Assembly (NCBI GenBank): GCA_018238155.1
Contig: JABCTZ010000022.1
Span: 56,385 to 120,384, forward strand
Direction of reading: 5' to 3'
Length of the DNA stretch: 64,000 nucleotides
Source of the DNA: Candidatus Heimdallarchaeota archaeon
GTDB taxonomy: Archaea; Asgardarchaeota; Heimdallarchaeia; JABLTI01
The notes under the pieces were generated by a model, which did not search any database, was not told where the DNA came from, and saw nothing but the letters and a program-made list of their open reading frames with translations. Shown one piece after another: positions 8,128 to 16,504 of the stretch; the first letter of the stretch is position 1; every line of letters begins with the position of its first letter. The position numbers and the translations under genes were made by a program.

Positions 8128-8802
8128 TCATAAATCTGCATAACTCATATCTTCTCCTAGTCCTTCTATTGGTCTTGCATACAGTTTTGTAGTAGATGGT
8201 GACTTGTGCCTCGCTAATCGAGAAGCATTAATTGAATCACGATATTTATCTAAAACTTGTGAAATATAATATCGCCTGAGTTGATGAGCAGTCAAAACCT
8301 TTCGTTTTGGATACTCTTTTGGTAAAAATTTGTTGATTTTTGTTATCTGATATGCTAAAGTATCATAACTACCAACAAGATGTTTAATTTTTGTTATGCC
8401 TTGCTTCCGTAAATTTGTAATCAAATCGTGTAATGGTTTATTGATTGCAATTGCTCTCATAGATTCCTCAGATTTTGGTGTCCAAAAACCAGCATAACGT
8501 TTCTTATGTCGTTTTTTTGCTTGTTTTTGATTGTCTTTGTATTCATATTCTTGCCAATAGTAACATTTTCTTCGTTTACAATGACTACAAGAACACTTCA
8601 CAGGCGATAGTTTAATTGAACCATATTTGCCCCCACCATCAATAATATGTTTGTCAAAATCAAAGTGGTACATCTCAGATAATCTTAAACCTGAAAATGC
8701 AAACATCTTCAAAAATAGTAAACTCTTTTCAAATCGTTTTGGTTGTTCTTCTACTAACTCTTCTAATTCTTTTATTACTAAATGTAATTTGCCAAATTGA
8801 AC
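8128..8802 (-). pseudogene. Tyrosine recombinase (integrase), N-terminally truncated
   Basis: The catalytic domain is complete: Arg in SGLRLSEM, HxxR in TAHQLRRYYIS, His in LARHKS and the Tyr nucleophile in TKLYAR. A Cys-rich insert (CSCSHCKRRKC) suggests a zinc knuckle. The frame is open upstream only to a TAG at 8803-8805, where it meets the broken ParA gene in another frame. So the core-binding N-terminal domain is missing and any ATG in the frame (8712, for example) lies inside the catalytic domain. This looks like a deletion junction that fused the ends of two genes. Unlikely to work as a site-specific integrase by itself. Confidence 0.7.
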
Positions 8803-8805
8803 CTA

Positions 8806-9209
8806 AACCAGCTGGTGCATCAAAAATTACATACTCTGCTGTTAATTCTGAATGGTTGATAATATCAGCAACAAATTGCGACATACTTTCCCCAACGACT
8901 GACTTAACTGAACCCACCAACATTGAAGTACATATTACTTCAATCGGATTTGCTTCTGTATTATGCACCCAAATGAAAGGTAATATTTTTCCGCCATCAG
9001 AAATTTGCATAAAATTTTCCTTGAAGGAATTCCCAGAAAATTCTGAATAACTTGAACTTGAAATATCTAAATCTATGTAAGCTACCCTATGTGTTTTTGA
9101 TAATTCTTTGGCAAGTAACATCGCAAAAGTGGTTTATCAAGTGAATTAACTCAAGAGTTAATACAATACCTGAACCACCTTTGATAGATGCGTTTATCAC
9201 TGATTTCAT
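8806..9209 (-). pseudogene. ParA/Mrp-type partition ATPase, broken at both ends
   Basis: ATG at 9207-9209 overlaps the stop of the upstream coiled-coil gene (TAATG). It reads MKSVINASIKGGSG, the first half of a deviant Walker A motif. Then 31 foreign bases (9136-9166) follow, after which KTT-FAMLLAKELSKTHRVAYIDLD resumes, exactly as expected for ParA. Later come ICTSMLVG and YVIFDAPAGLG (Walker B-like). The C-terminus is lost at about 8800, where integrase sequence begins. ParA-type ATPases move plasmid DNA together with a partner that binds a centromere-like site. The reading frame from ATG 9121 would lack the P-loop and cannot be active. Confidence 0.65.
9136..9166. repeat. 31-base insertion with hairpin inside the ParA P-loop
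   Basis: Removing these 31 bases restores GGT-AAA-ACC-ACT, the GKTT of the Walker A motif, in frame with both flanks. The insert contains an inverted repeat with 8-base arms and a 2-base loop (9145-9162). It could be a scar of recombination, a tiny mobile hairpin, or a segment removed at RNA level or bypassed. A 16-base match to its core occurs at 57068-57083. Confidence 0.6.
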
Positions 9210-10477
9210 TACTCATCCTCTTCCACTATCAAATCTTCATAATTGATTTGTTGTTGAAATATTTCCCGCGTTTCATTATGAACTGGTGGTGGTGGTATAT
9301 CTACATGCGGTCGTGGATTTGTCAACACCTCAAATTCACGTGTCTTAGCATCTTGATTGACATTAGATTGACCAATTCTACTATCCTTGGGCATAGGTCT
9401 ATCAGTTATCGTCTGTATTAGTTGAGTCCCTACCCCTCGGTCAATGGCTTTATCTAAGAGCTTCATACCATCAGTTGAAAATGATTGACTTGCTTGAACC
9501 TTTACTTCAGCTAAACGTGCATCAAAAAGCCTATTTTCGAGAGCTTTAATCTCCGCATCTTTTTCTTTAAGTTCAGATTTATGCTCTCGTTTAATATCTT
9601 TTAATTCCTCTTCGATACGTTCAACTTTCTTTTTGTATTCTTCTGCTTGATACTGTGCTACGTCGATTTGTCCATCTTTATCATCTAATTGCTCATCAAA
9701 TCGTTCTTGTATTTTTTCCCATTCTCTTTCTTTTTCTTTATATTCCATATCCAGTTCGTATTTTTTATAAAATTCTGTAAAGTTTTGTGGTTTTGTTTCT
9801 TGAACAGAATGTCTAGAGAATCTTCTATCATCTACTGAATGTTTATTATCACCATAGTAATTAAATAACGCATCATCATATGCATCAATGATTTGTCTTA
9901 TTTTACCCTTACTTTTCGTTCCTGCATCCCAGATTTCAAAATAATGCCTCACTTCTTTACTATCCAATAGTTCTCTATTTTGTTCAGATTTTCTACTGAC
10001 ATCTTGAATGAATTTCTTATTACACCCATAATCAGTTAAAACTTCTCGAAGAATTTCTGTGTGGATTTGGTATTTTTGTAATACAGGTGGTTCTTTTCTC
10101 TGTGTGTAAACAGGTTCCTCATCATCATATTCATCTTCATGATCATCTTCAAAATAATTTTCAACTTCTCGACGAGTTTGTGGTCGTTCTTTTTCCAGTA
10201 ATGGCACTTTATCTTCTATATCTTCGTTTAATTCCTCTTCCAATTCAGCAATTCTTTCCGCTTTTTTCACTTGTGAATCAAAACTTTGTTCTTGTTCTTC
10301 TTCTTGGTCAAAAGAAAGAATAATCATTTCATCAGTTATTTGTGGGCTAAAACGATGGTTGGCAATTTTTGTAAATTTCTTCCCACAGGATAAACATTCT
10401 GCCCAAGTTTCAGAACTTGTAGTCCATTGAAACTTTGTTTCTTCATTACATTCAGTACATATTGAATTTGTTGTCAT
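9209..10477 (-). CDS. Zinc-ribbon coiled-coil protein upstream of ParA
   Basis: 422 residues. An N-terminal zinc ribbon (CTEC near residue 8, CLSC near 34) is followed by a very acidic stretch (about 70-125), a compact helical region, and a coiled coil (about 230-315) rich in Glu/Lys. The C-terminus is disordered and Pro-rich (PRPHVDIPPPP). Start ATG 10477 has AGGAG upstream. The stop overlaps the ATG of the ParA-type gene, so the pair forms an operon. Position next to ParA and just downstream of the CATWATG repeats suggests a partition partner or origin-binding protein. Inferred from context only. Confidence 0.65.
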   Translation of the reverse strand: MTTNSICTECNEETKFQWTTSSETWAECLSCGKKFTKIANHRFSPQITDEMIILSFDQEEEQEQSFDSQVKKAERIAELEEELNEDIEDKVPLLEKERPQTRREVENYFEDDHEDEYDDEEPVYTQRKEPPVLQKYQIHTEILREVLTDYGCNKKFIQDVSRKSEQNRELLDSKEVRHYFEIWDAGTKSKGKIRQIIDAYDDALFNYYGDNKHSVDDRRFSRHSVQETKPQNFTEFYKKYELDMEYKEKEREWEKIQERFDEQLDDKDGQIDVAQYQAEEYKKKVERIEEELKDIKREHKSELKEKDAEIKALENRLFDARLAEVKVQASQSFSTDGMKLLDKAIDRGVGTQLIQTITDRPMPKDSRIGQSNVNQDAKTREFEVLTNPRPHVDIPPPPVHNETREIFQQQINYEDLIVEEDE

Positions 10478-10655
10478 ATCATAAACTCCTCTTCAAATAT
10501 ATTGGGTGTTGGATTATAAGCTCCCAAAGCACTCCGAAAGAGCTAGAAAAGCATTATATTAATGTACAGAAAAACAAAGATATTCTTAACTGTTGCGTAC
10601 ATCATATATGATTTTATTATGGAAAATATGAAAAAAGTATACAAATTGATTTCTT

Positions 10656-10827
10656 CATAATGGAATGAAAATCCATTCATAATGAACTCATATTCAATTC
10701 ATTATGAGCCATAATGGAAAACTTTCATAATGAAACAACATCAAAAGTATTATACTTTCATTATGTTTTTAATTAAGTATGAATGAGCATAGTGGAAAAT
10801 TGTATGAGAAAGGAAATTCCCATAATG
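10656..10827. repeat. Phased CATWATG repeats: candidate origin, partition site or operator
   Basis: Seven copies of CATAATG or CATTATG start at 10656, 10678, 10700, 10710, 10726, 10759 and 10821, and one variant CATAGTG starts at 10788. Several spacings are near whole helical turns (22, 22, 10, 33 bases). My rough chance expectation for this 7-mer here is well below one. The cluster sits in a 592-base gene-free stretch (10478-11069) directly upstream of the coiled-coil/ParA operon, the place for an iteron origin, a parS-like site or an autoregulatory operator. The remaining gene-free DNA shows nothing else. Confidence 0.6.
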
Positions 10828-11069
10828 GTTTAGAGTATGAGAATCTACTCAATACCCTCCCCCCTATACTCTATGATATTACTCATAAATCACGTAAACA
10901 AGATTATCTATAATTTGAGAAATTAGATTTGATTCCTCTAAAACATTCTAGAAAAAGTTTCCTTCAATGATTTTCTGAAATCAACCATAAATATATTCCA
11001 TGCTTGAACTTCTCGAACATATTTTTTATGTTAAATGTATGAAGAAGAAAAAAAAGTTGAATGGCATAT

Positions 11070-12209
11070 TCATGCCATATAAAATAATGCGGAAGTATTT
11101 CCGTCGAATTCTTGGGGTTTATCAAAATTTCCATCAAAAGGAGGGGACGTATATGGAAAGGCTTTAAAAGCAAAAGTGAAAACAGTTTCCATTGAAGTAG
11201 TTGCACTGCTCTTGTACTGTAAAAGCCAAGCAAATTCTAAGAAGTAATATGTCCAAAAACCATTTTGTTTATCAGGAAAACCATATCCAACACCCTTTTC
11301 AGTACATGTGGTAGTGCAATAAACACGAGCATTATTACCCATATTCATCAAGTCAGATCCAAAGCCACCTGAACGGCAATGGTCCAGAAAGACGAAAATT
11401 CTTGCTGCTAATGCATTCTCAAGTATTGCTGTAAGTTCCGTATCATAAAAATTACCATTTTCACCATTTTCTCCAGAATCACAGTCCCAAGCACATATGT
11501 AGGATGACCCTATACCATCACCACTACCATGTCCAGAGGATATAAAAGCAATAATGTCATTGTCATCAGCCATGTTGACCATATTGGTTAGAGCTTGTTT
11601 GATATTGTATTCAGTTGCTTTACCATCATATTTTGGATAGTTTGACGCGTTACTATCACCATAGACCCAAATGTGATCATAATCCATCTGAGCTCCTGAC
11701 AGGTGATTATACCAATCTGTAGCATCTTCATCACAGAAACTAAGATCCCCGCCAACTTTATAATCGGAGATTCCAACAATGACTGCAAATCTCATACTAT
11801 GACCTACAACGTTAACAGTAACTTGATTAACAGCATAATTACCAGCAGCATCAAACGCAATAGCTGTTAGAAGGTGGGTTCCATCATTGACCGAAAAACC
11901 GGCATTCATAATATCGTATGATTTTTCATAAGGAGCAGTATTGTCATAGCCGAGATTAAAACTACCTAAAGCAAAAGACACTCTTGTTACGCCAACGTTA
12001 TCATTTGCATTTGCTCGAACAGTAAATGCACCAGATATTGTTGCACCCGTAGAATGGCTAGTAATTGCTACTGTTGGAGGAGTAGTATCAGCGGGAGGAG
12101 GATCTGGACCTGGAACAAATCCAAAACCCAGAGCGTTTGATATTGGCATCAAGAAAAAGCTCAATCCAAAAAATATCAATAATAATTTTTTTAAAAATCG
12201 TTTTTTCAT
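11070..12209 (-). CDS. Secreted caspase-like (metacaspase/C14) protein
   Basis: 379 residues. A signal peptide (about 1-27) is followed by a Pro-rich linker and an Ig-like domain of the TTPPTVAITS type (about 43-135). The caspase-fold peptidase domain starts at MRFAVIVGISDY. The catalytic pair is visible: His227 in SSGHGSG and Cys278 in FLDHCRSGGFG. Clan CD enzymes cut after specific residues; in metacaspases this is usually Arg or Lys. Here the enzyme would act outside the cell. Start ATG 12209 has AGGTGA upstream. Lies in the accessory block on the minus strand. Substrate unknown. Confidence 0.85.
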   Translation of the reverse strand: MKKRFLKKLLLIFFGLSFFLMPISNALGFGFVPGPDPPPADTTPPTVAITSHSTGATISGAFTVRANANDNVGVTRVSFALGSFNLGYDNTAPYEKSYDIMNAGFSVNDGTHLLTAIAFDAAGNYAVNQVTVNVVGHSMRFAVIVGISDYKVGGDLSFCDEDATDWYNHLSGAQMDYDHIWVYGDSNASNYPKYDGKATEYNIKQALTNMVNMADDNDIIAFISSGHGSGDGIGSSYICAWDCDSGENGENGNFYDTELTAILENALAARIFVFLDHCRSGGFGSDLMNMGNNARVYCTTTCTEKGVGYGFPDKQNGFWTYYFLEFAWLLQYKSSATTSMETVFTFAFKAFPYTSPPFDGNFDKPQEFDGNTSALFYMA

Positions 12210-12321
12210 TTATCATTTCACCTATTAATTTTACCTTTTCATAACTTCTTCCCCTAAAAAAGGGTTAAATTTATAACTATTCTATCAATTTATAAATTTA
12301 CTTTGAAGCTTATTCAACTCT

Positions 12322-13275
12322 TCATTTAAAATCATCCAATGTGATACTATCCAGAAGATTGGCTATCACTTCGATTTTTGATTCAATTTGCCTTTGTTTT
12401 TCCATATTGGAAGAATCTTTAAAGTACATTAACGCTTCATTTAACTCAGTTTTAAACTGAAAGAGCTTACTATAATGTTCAAGTGTAAGTTGATTATGTG
12501 GTAACCGAAAGAAGTTATTCAACTGTTCTTCAATCTGGGAGATACTTTTTGAATAGATCAAATCCTTAAATTGAATGTATTCATCGGTAATTTGTAAACC
12601 AAGGTCTTCTTTCAGTTTTTTCTTCTCTATCAATCCCTCTAGTCGTTTTTGTTTCAAATTTACTTTCTGTGAGAGCTGAGCAAAGGAGATTTCCCCTTGA
12701 GTTTCCTTAGCAATCAATAGTACTCCTTTTGTCTTTTCATATTGTTTTTGCATTTTGTTTGTGAACATCAAATACAAACTGAAAGTTATTATTGATACAA
12801 TGGATACTATCAGATCAATAACTAATGCAATCATTCCAGCGTATTTACAATTAAAAAATCTTATAGACTCTATTCTAATAACTGTCATCATAGATAAATG
12901 CCATTCCAAGTTATTTCTAATTTCTATAATAGTCCGAGGTGGCATCCGTATATAATTAGTTTTACAAGCAAATACTGTTGAAGGTTCTAATCGAAACTGC
13001 CATGAGTTATCATACGATACAACAATTCCATATATAAATATGTGAGAACTAAGATTTGTCTCATAAACTTTTCGTATCTGTTCCCAAATACTACTATTGG
13101 ACATATCAACTGCTAGCTGATTTCCATCAATGTCTTCTATAATTGCCCATCTGTTGGTCTCATGTTTAATATCTTCTGAATTATTAATAATGAGAAAGTA
13201 AGTCGGAAACCCAAAAAGTAATACCAAAATTACAAACAAGGAAAATAACGCTATTATTTTTCTTCGCTCTTTCAT
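12322..13275 (-). CDS. Two-segment membrane protein with BP74-like outer domain and winged-helix-like inner domain
   Basis: 317 residues. Membrane segments lie at about 9-29 and 148-172. The outer part (about 43-105) has the pattern of the BP74 N-terminal domain: WAIIEDIDGNQLAVDM, then HIFIYG and NSWQFRLEPSTV, compared with the family's W-x-Y/F-x-L-D/E-P core. The inner part (about 180-317) starts with a possible winged helix (SFAQLSQKVNLKQKRLEGLI) and continues as helices. This could be a sensor that links an extracellular protein-binding domain to a cytoplasmic interaction module. ATG 13275 has AAGGGAT upstream. The BP74 resemblance is from memory of the family and needs a profile search. 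Confidence 0.6.
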   Translation of the reverse strand: MKERRKIIALFSLFVILVLLFGFPTYFLIINNSEDIKHETNRWAIIEDIDGNQLAVDMSNSSIWEQIRKVYETNLSSHIFIYGIVVSYDNSWQFRLEPSTVFACKTNYIRMPPRTIIEIRNNLEWHLSMMTVIRIESIRFFNCKYAGMIALVIDLIVSIVSIITFSLYLMFTNKMQKQYEKTKGVLLIAKETQGEISFAQLSQKVNLKQKRLEGLIEKKKLKEDLGLQITDEYIQFKDLIYSKSISQIEEQLNNFFRLPHNQLTLEHYSKLFQFKTELNEALMYFKDSSNMEKQRQIESKIEVIANLLDSITLDDFK

Positions 13276-13604
13276 TCTGTATCCCTTCTCTAATTATACA
13301 ATTACCATTTTTCAAACTCTTCTTTAGTAAATCTACTTTAATAAAAATCTTCTCTGCTTAATTTGGTGAAAATTAAATGTTATTAAAAAACTATTCACCA
13401 CATGAAAGATTGGAGCTCTAGCAGATTCATATATTTTTCTATGAGAACTGTGAAAGAGCTCTGTGCAAAGCAACAGCTAACAGTAACAGCGTTGTATTGA
13501 AACAAAGGGATTTCCAGGAAGTTTCTTCTATCATTTACATAAACCTGATTTCAACAATAGATAACGATTGCTCTCTATCAAGTGCTTCATAAATTAATTC
13601 TCAA
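13276..13604. other. Gene-free stretch in the accessory block
   Basis: About 330 bases between the BP74-like gene and a possible 44-residue gene. No reading frame with a plausible start, no clear repeat and no RNA structure seen. It would hold the promoter of the BP74-like gene. Confidence 0.4.
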
Positions 13605-13739
13605 CTATTCATTCTTTTTCTTCACCTTTAGTGAATTAATTACTTCATTTGTTTCAACAACAAAAGCAACAAATCTACAAATATCCCTAATACCTTCTTT
13701 ACGTTCTTCACTCATCAAAACGCCTTCTTCACCTTTCAT
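13605..13739 (-). CDS. Possible small protein, 44 residues
   Basis: ATG 13737-13739 to TAG 13605-13607, immediately after the stop of the secreted protein gene upstream. The same frame stays open a little further upstream with protein-like sequence (IINLKRIMKGEEG), so a TTG start near 13751 is possible. The sequence MSEERKEGIRDICRFVAFV is helical and amphipathic. It could be the tail of an older gene. Nothing recognised. Confidence 0.35.
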   Translation of the reverse strand: MKGEEGVLMSEERKEGIRDICRFVAFVVETNEVINSLKVKKKNE

Positions 13740-13756
13740 GATCCGTTTCAAATTGA

Positions 13757-14551
13757 TTATTCTGTGTTGAATTCTTTCTTAGGATTGAACCAACCACCAT
13801 CTTTTTCGATTTTAAAACTATCTGTGCCAATTTTAATTTCATGTTGTCCTACACCATAATACTTGGAGATTTCAACGTCACCATTCCAAGTGACAGAAGC
13901 ACTGTTACCAATAGTTTCGATAGATTCAAGATGCCCATAAGAACCATCATCAATATTCAAATAAGTTCCTAATCTAATTTCGTAATCTGTTCCACCATTT
14001 ACAGTTACAGAAACTGTGTGACTGAAAATTACAGAATCCTGTTCGTATGGGAATGATGCGTGATTTTGAGGATCAAGTAAATCTATAGAAATGTCAATGT
14101 TGGTAAATTCGTATGTATTAAAAATGGCAACATTAGTTTGTTTTGTTCCTAATGTCAAAATTACAACATAAATATCTTGTTTCAATGTTATGATAAAATA
14201 GAAGGTATGCATACCAAAAGTGAATCCAGCATAATCAGCAGATACTGGTATAATGAAAGGATCTGCAGTATGCCAAGTATTCGTTGTTCCATTAACTACA
14301 CTTGTTCCATCGATTACTAAAACCCACTCGACGTATAAACTTGACATTTCCATAGGATCAATTTGAACATGTGCACAAAAATGCTGAACATTAGATTCGT
14401 CGCATCCGAAAAATGTCTCTCCATCGCCAACTGAATTTGAATAATTAACATTATAAGCACTCCAACTATCAACGTCAGGAGCAACATAATGTACTGTAGG
14501 TAAACCAACAATTATTACAACTACTAAAGATACTAATAATTTCCTTTTCAT
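13757..14551 (-). CDS. Secreted beta-rich protein of unknown function
   Basis: 264 residues from ATG 14551, which has AGGAAG upstream; the longer frame from 14590 adds 13 unlikely residues before the signal peptide. The signal sequence (MKRKLLVSLVVVIIVGLPT) is followed by a beta-strand-rich extracellular region with many Thr, Ser, Val and aromatic residues and a few Cys. No membrane anchor at the C-terminus. It may be a secreted or surface-layer-associated protein of the element or the host. No family recognised. Confidence 0.6.
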   Translation of the reverse strand: MKRKLLVSLVVVIIVGLPTVHYVAPDVDSWSAYNVNYSNSVGDGETFFGCDESNVQHFCAHVQIDPMEMSSLYVEWVLVIDGTSVVNGTTNTWHTADPFIIPVSADYAGFTFGMHTFYFIITLKQDIYVVILTLGTKQTNVAIFNTYEFTNIDISIDLLDPQNHASFPYEQDSVIFSHTVSVTVNGGTDYEIRLGTYLNIDDGSYGHLESIETIGNSASVTWNGDVEISKYYGVGQHEIKIGTDSFKIEKDGGWFNPKKEFNTE

Positions 14552-14700
14552 TTTTTTACTTCCTAAGTTCTGGTCTTTCAACACCGACAAGAGGCATCTT
14601 ATCGAAATGAGATTATTAATAAAACCTTTATCCTTTTCTTACAATTCTAAAGATGAAAGAAAAAACATAAATCTTGTGGTTGAGTAAAAAAAGAAAAACA

Positions 14701-16275
14701 TTAAGCTTTTTCTGCTAATGCTTCTTTGTATTTCTCAAGTCTTTGAATCATTGAATTAATTTCTTTACGAGATAATTCAGGTTCAATTTCTATTTCTTTT
14801 CTTTCCTCGATTAATTGGTCATCTGCTTCTCTTTGTATGGAATACACTTCTTTCATTTCTTCAACTTCAGATTTAAGTTCAATGAAAGTTTTCTCCATTT
14901 TGATGTTTTCGTTGAGCAGTTCGTTGTAAGACTTTTCTAGTTGCATATATTTTGCATCATCTTTTTCGAGGTCAAATAATCGCATATCAACACATTTTTG
15001 CATTTCAGAAATAATTTTAGATTTAAGTTTTTGATAGAAAGATTTTCTATCTCCATAGTGATAATCACTCATAACCGAAGAATCTTCTCCAGAACCATTT
15101 CCTCGCCAATGTCCCATCAATATCTCGACAATTGTGCTGTCCATTTGTGCTTCTTCACGACATTTTCGATAGAAGGTTTTGCGGAAGTGTGAGGGAGTTA
15201 TATTGTTTTCAATTTCAGCTAGCTTAACTAACTTGGTGGTGATTCTTCTGATACTGCCAGGATAAATTCGTTTCTTTGAATAAAAGCTTGTAAAGATGAA
15301 TGTTTCACCATCTATTGAATCAGTATAATGATATTGTTTCCGTAAATGTGATTGAATTAACTCAAGTGCTTTCTTTGATATCACGCCATAAAAACCGATT
15401 CTCGTTTTGCTCCTTACGTGATGAAAAAGATAGAATTCTTCTGTTAGTTCTTGAGGATTGAATGGATCAATGAGATGTTTAATTGACTTGTATTGTAATC
15501 GGCACACATCAATATTTGATAGTCCTGAGCTCCAGAGAGTATGTAAAACTGCTCGTTCAAATAAATCAGCGTGATAAAGCATTGCTCTAAAATCTTCTTT
15601 CTGTATTGATTCCTTAAAATTCTCTAGTTCAAAATCCTCTTCACTCATTATCCCTTTTGTGACTGTTGGGAAATCTTGTTTTCGCCATTGAAATTCAATA
15701 TCAAGAAATTCTCTAAAGAAAATTTTCACATAGTTTACTTCTGTCCAAGCGACTTTGTGCTTTACTTTTTGCACTCGCTTATCATAGAAATTTTTTAACA
15801 TACTTTTGATTATTCCTTTGCTCAAGAGATTTTTCTCAGAATTTTTCTTCAACTTTGTTGGCGTTGTATCGTGAAAAACACAAAAGTTAGTTAGTGCTCT
15901 TGTAACATTATCGGTTGTTCCTTTGTTCGAGTAATAATTCTTCCAACTTTGCATTAACACATCATCATTAAAGCGATTCTTCTTTTTCTTTGGGTTTCTT
16001 TCAATTTTTATCTTTGCTCCATAGAATCTTAGAAAACGTCTTACGTGTGAGGCAGATATTTTTGTTGATTTAGTTTTTAGTTGATATTCAAGCAGAAAAG
16101 GAATTTCTTTTTCAGCAGATTTGAGCAATTCTTCAACCGTAGAAATTTTACGATAGTTCATATAATTTATTACCGAATAAATATGACTTCGTTTTGTGTT
16201 ACTGTTTTTTATTTCACTTTCTACGAACTTGACTAATTTTTCATTTTCTGTTAAGGGATTTTTAGGTTTTGGCAT
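14701..16275 (-). CDS. Tyrosine recombinase-like protein with altered catalytic residues and coiled-coil tail
   Basis: 524 residues. Residues ~1-95 and ~95-190 look like SAM-like DNA-binding domains. The catalytic-type domain covers ~195-410, with a coiled coil at ~425-520. The usual first Arg motif (TGLRxxE) reads SSGLSNIDVCRL, so the Arg is Ser. HxxR reads PSHFRKTF, with the His displaced, while LMGHW and the candidate nucleophile Tyr in SDYHYGD are kept. This could be an integrase with altered chemistry or a DNA-binding derivative. Start ATG 16275 has GGTGAT upstream. It lies at the right edge of the accessory block, where an element's integrase is often found. Confidence 0.75.
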   Translation of the reverse strand: MPKPKNPLTENEKLVKFVESEIKNSNTKRSHIYSVINYMNYRKISTVEELLKSAEKEIPFLLEYQLKTKSTKISASHVRRFLRFYGAKIKIERNPKKKKNRFNDDVLMQSWKNYYSNKGTTDNVTRALTNFCVFHDTTPTKLKKNSEKNLLSKGIIKSMLKNFYDKRVQKVKHKVAWTEVNYVKIFFREFLDIEFQWRKQDFPTVTKGIMSEEDFELENFKESIQKEDFRAMLYHADLFERAVLHTLWSSGLSNIDVCRLQYKSIKHLIDPFNPQELTEEFYLFHHVRSKTRIGFYGVISKKALELIQSHLRKQYHYTDSIDGETFIFTSFYSKKRIYPGSIRRITTKLVKLAEIENNITPSHFRKTFYRKCREEAQMDSTIVEILMGHWRGNGSGEDSSVMSDYHYGDRKSFYQKLKSKIISEMQKCVDMRLFDLEKDDAKYMQLEKSYNELLNENIKMEKTFIELKSEVEEMKEVYSIQREADDQLIEERKEIEIEPELSRKEINSMIQRLEKYKEALAEKA

Positions 16276-16504
16276 TTTTTATCACCGACAAATTGTTTAT
16301 AGTCCTAATATAAAAAATGTACTTTATTAATGTTTTTGTATCACAATTCAAATTTATTGAAATTTATTAGTGCAACCATTCTTAATACAAAATACAAGAG
16401 GAATAAATCCTCTTTTTCTCTTTTCTTATGATGTCCCCAAAAGAAATCCATAAATACCATATCAATTATTTTATCTTTATAATTTAAAAGTGAGAGTTAT
16501 TTTA

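Larger units (their letters stand above)
4742..16275. mobile_element. Putative integrated plasmid- or virus-like element (approximate limits)
   Basis: Every gene between glyA and the propeller gene at 16.5 kb lies on the minus strand. They include two tyrosine recombinases, a ParA-type ATPase behind a coiled-coil zinc-ribbon protein, phased iteron-like repeats, several very small overlapping genes and secreted or membrane proteins of unknown function. This is plasmid or provirus content, not chromosomal housekeeping. I could not find convincing direct repeats at the ends or a tRNA target, so the limits are simply the first and last minus-strand genes. The part from about 11 kb to 14.6 kb (caspase and surface proteins) could be host DNA or cargo. 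Confidence 0.5.

Noticed and set aside
8729..9121. 130-residue frame taken as an intact ATPase
   Set aside because: It starts behind the broken P-loop and its last ~25 residues are integrase sequence in the wrong frame.
9914..10130. Plus-strand frames over the coiled-coil gene
   Set aside because: They mirror the charged coiled coil and lack starts.
10964..11233. 89-residue frame on the minus strand
   Set aside because: It overlaps the end of the caspase gene in another frame and has no start signal.
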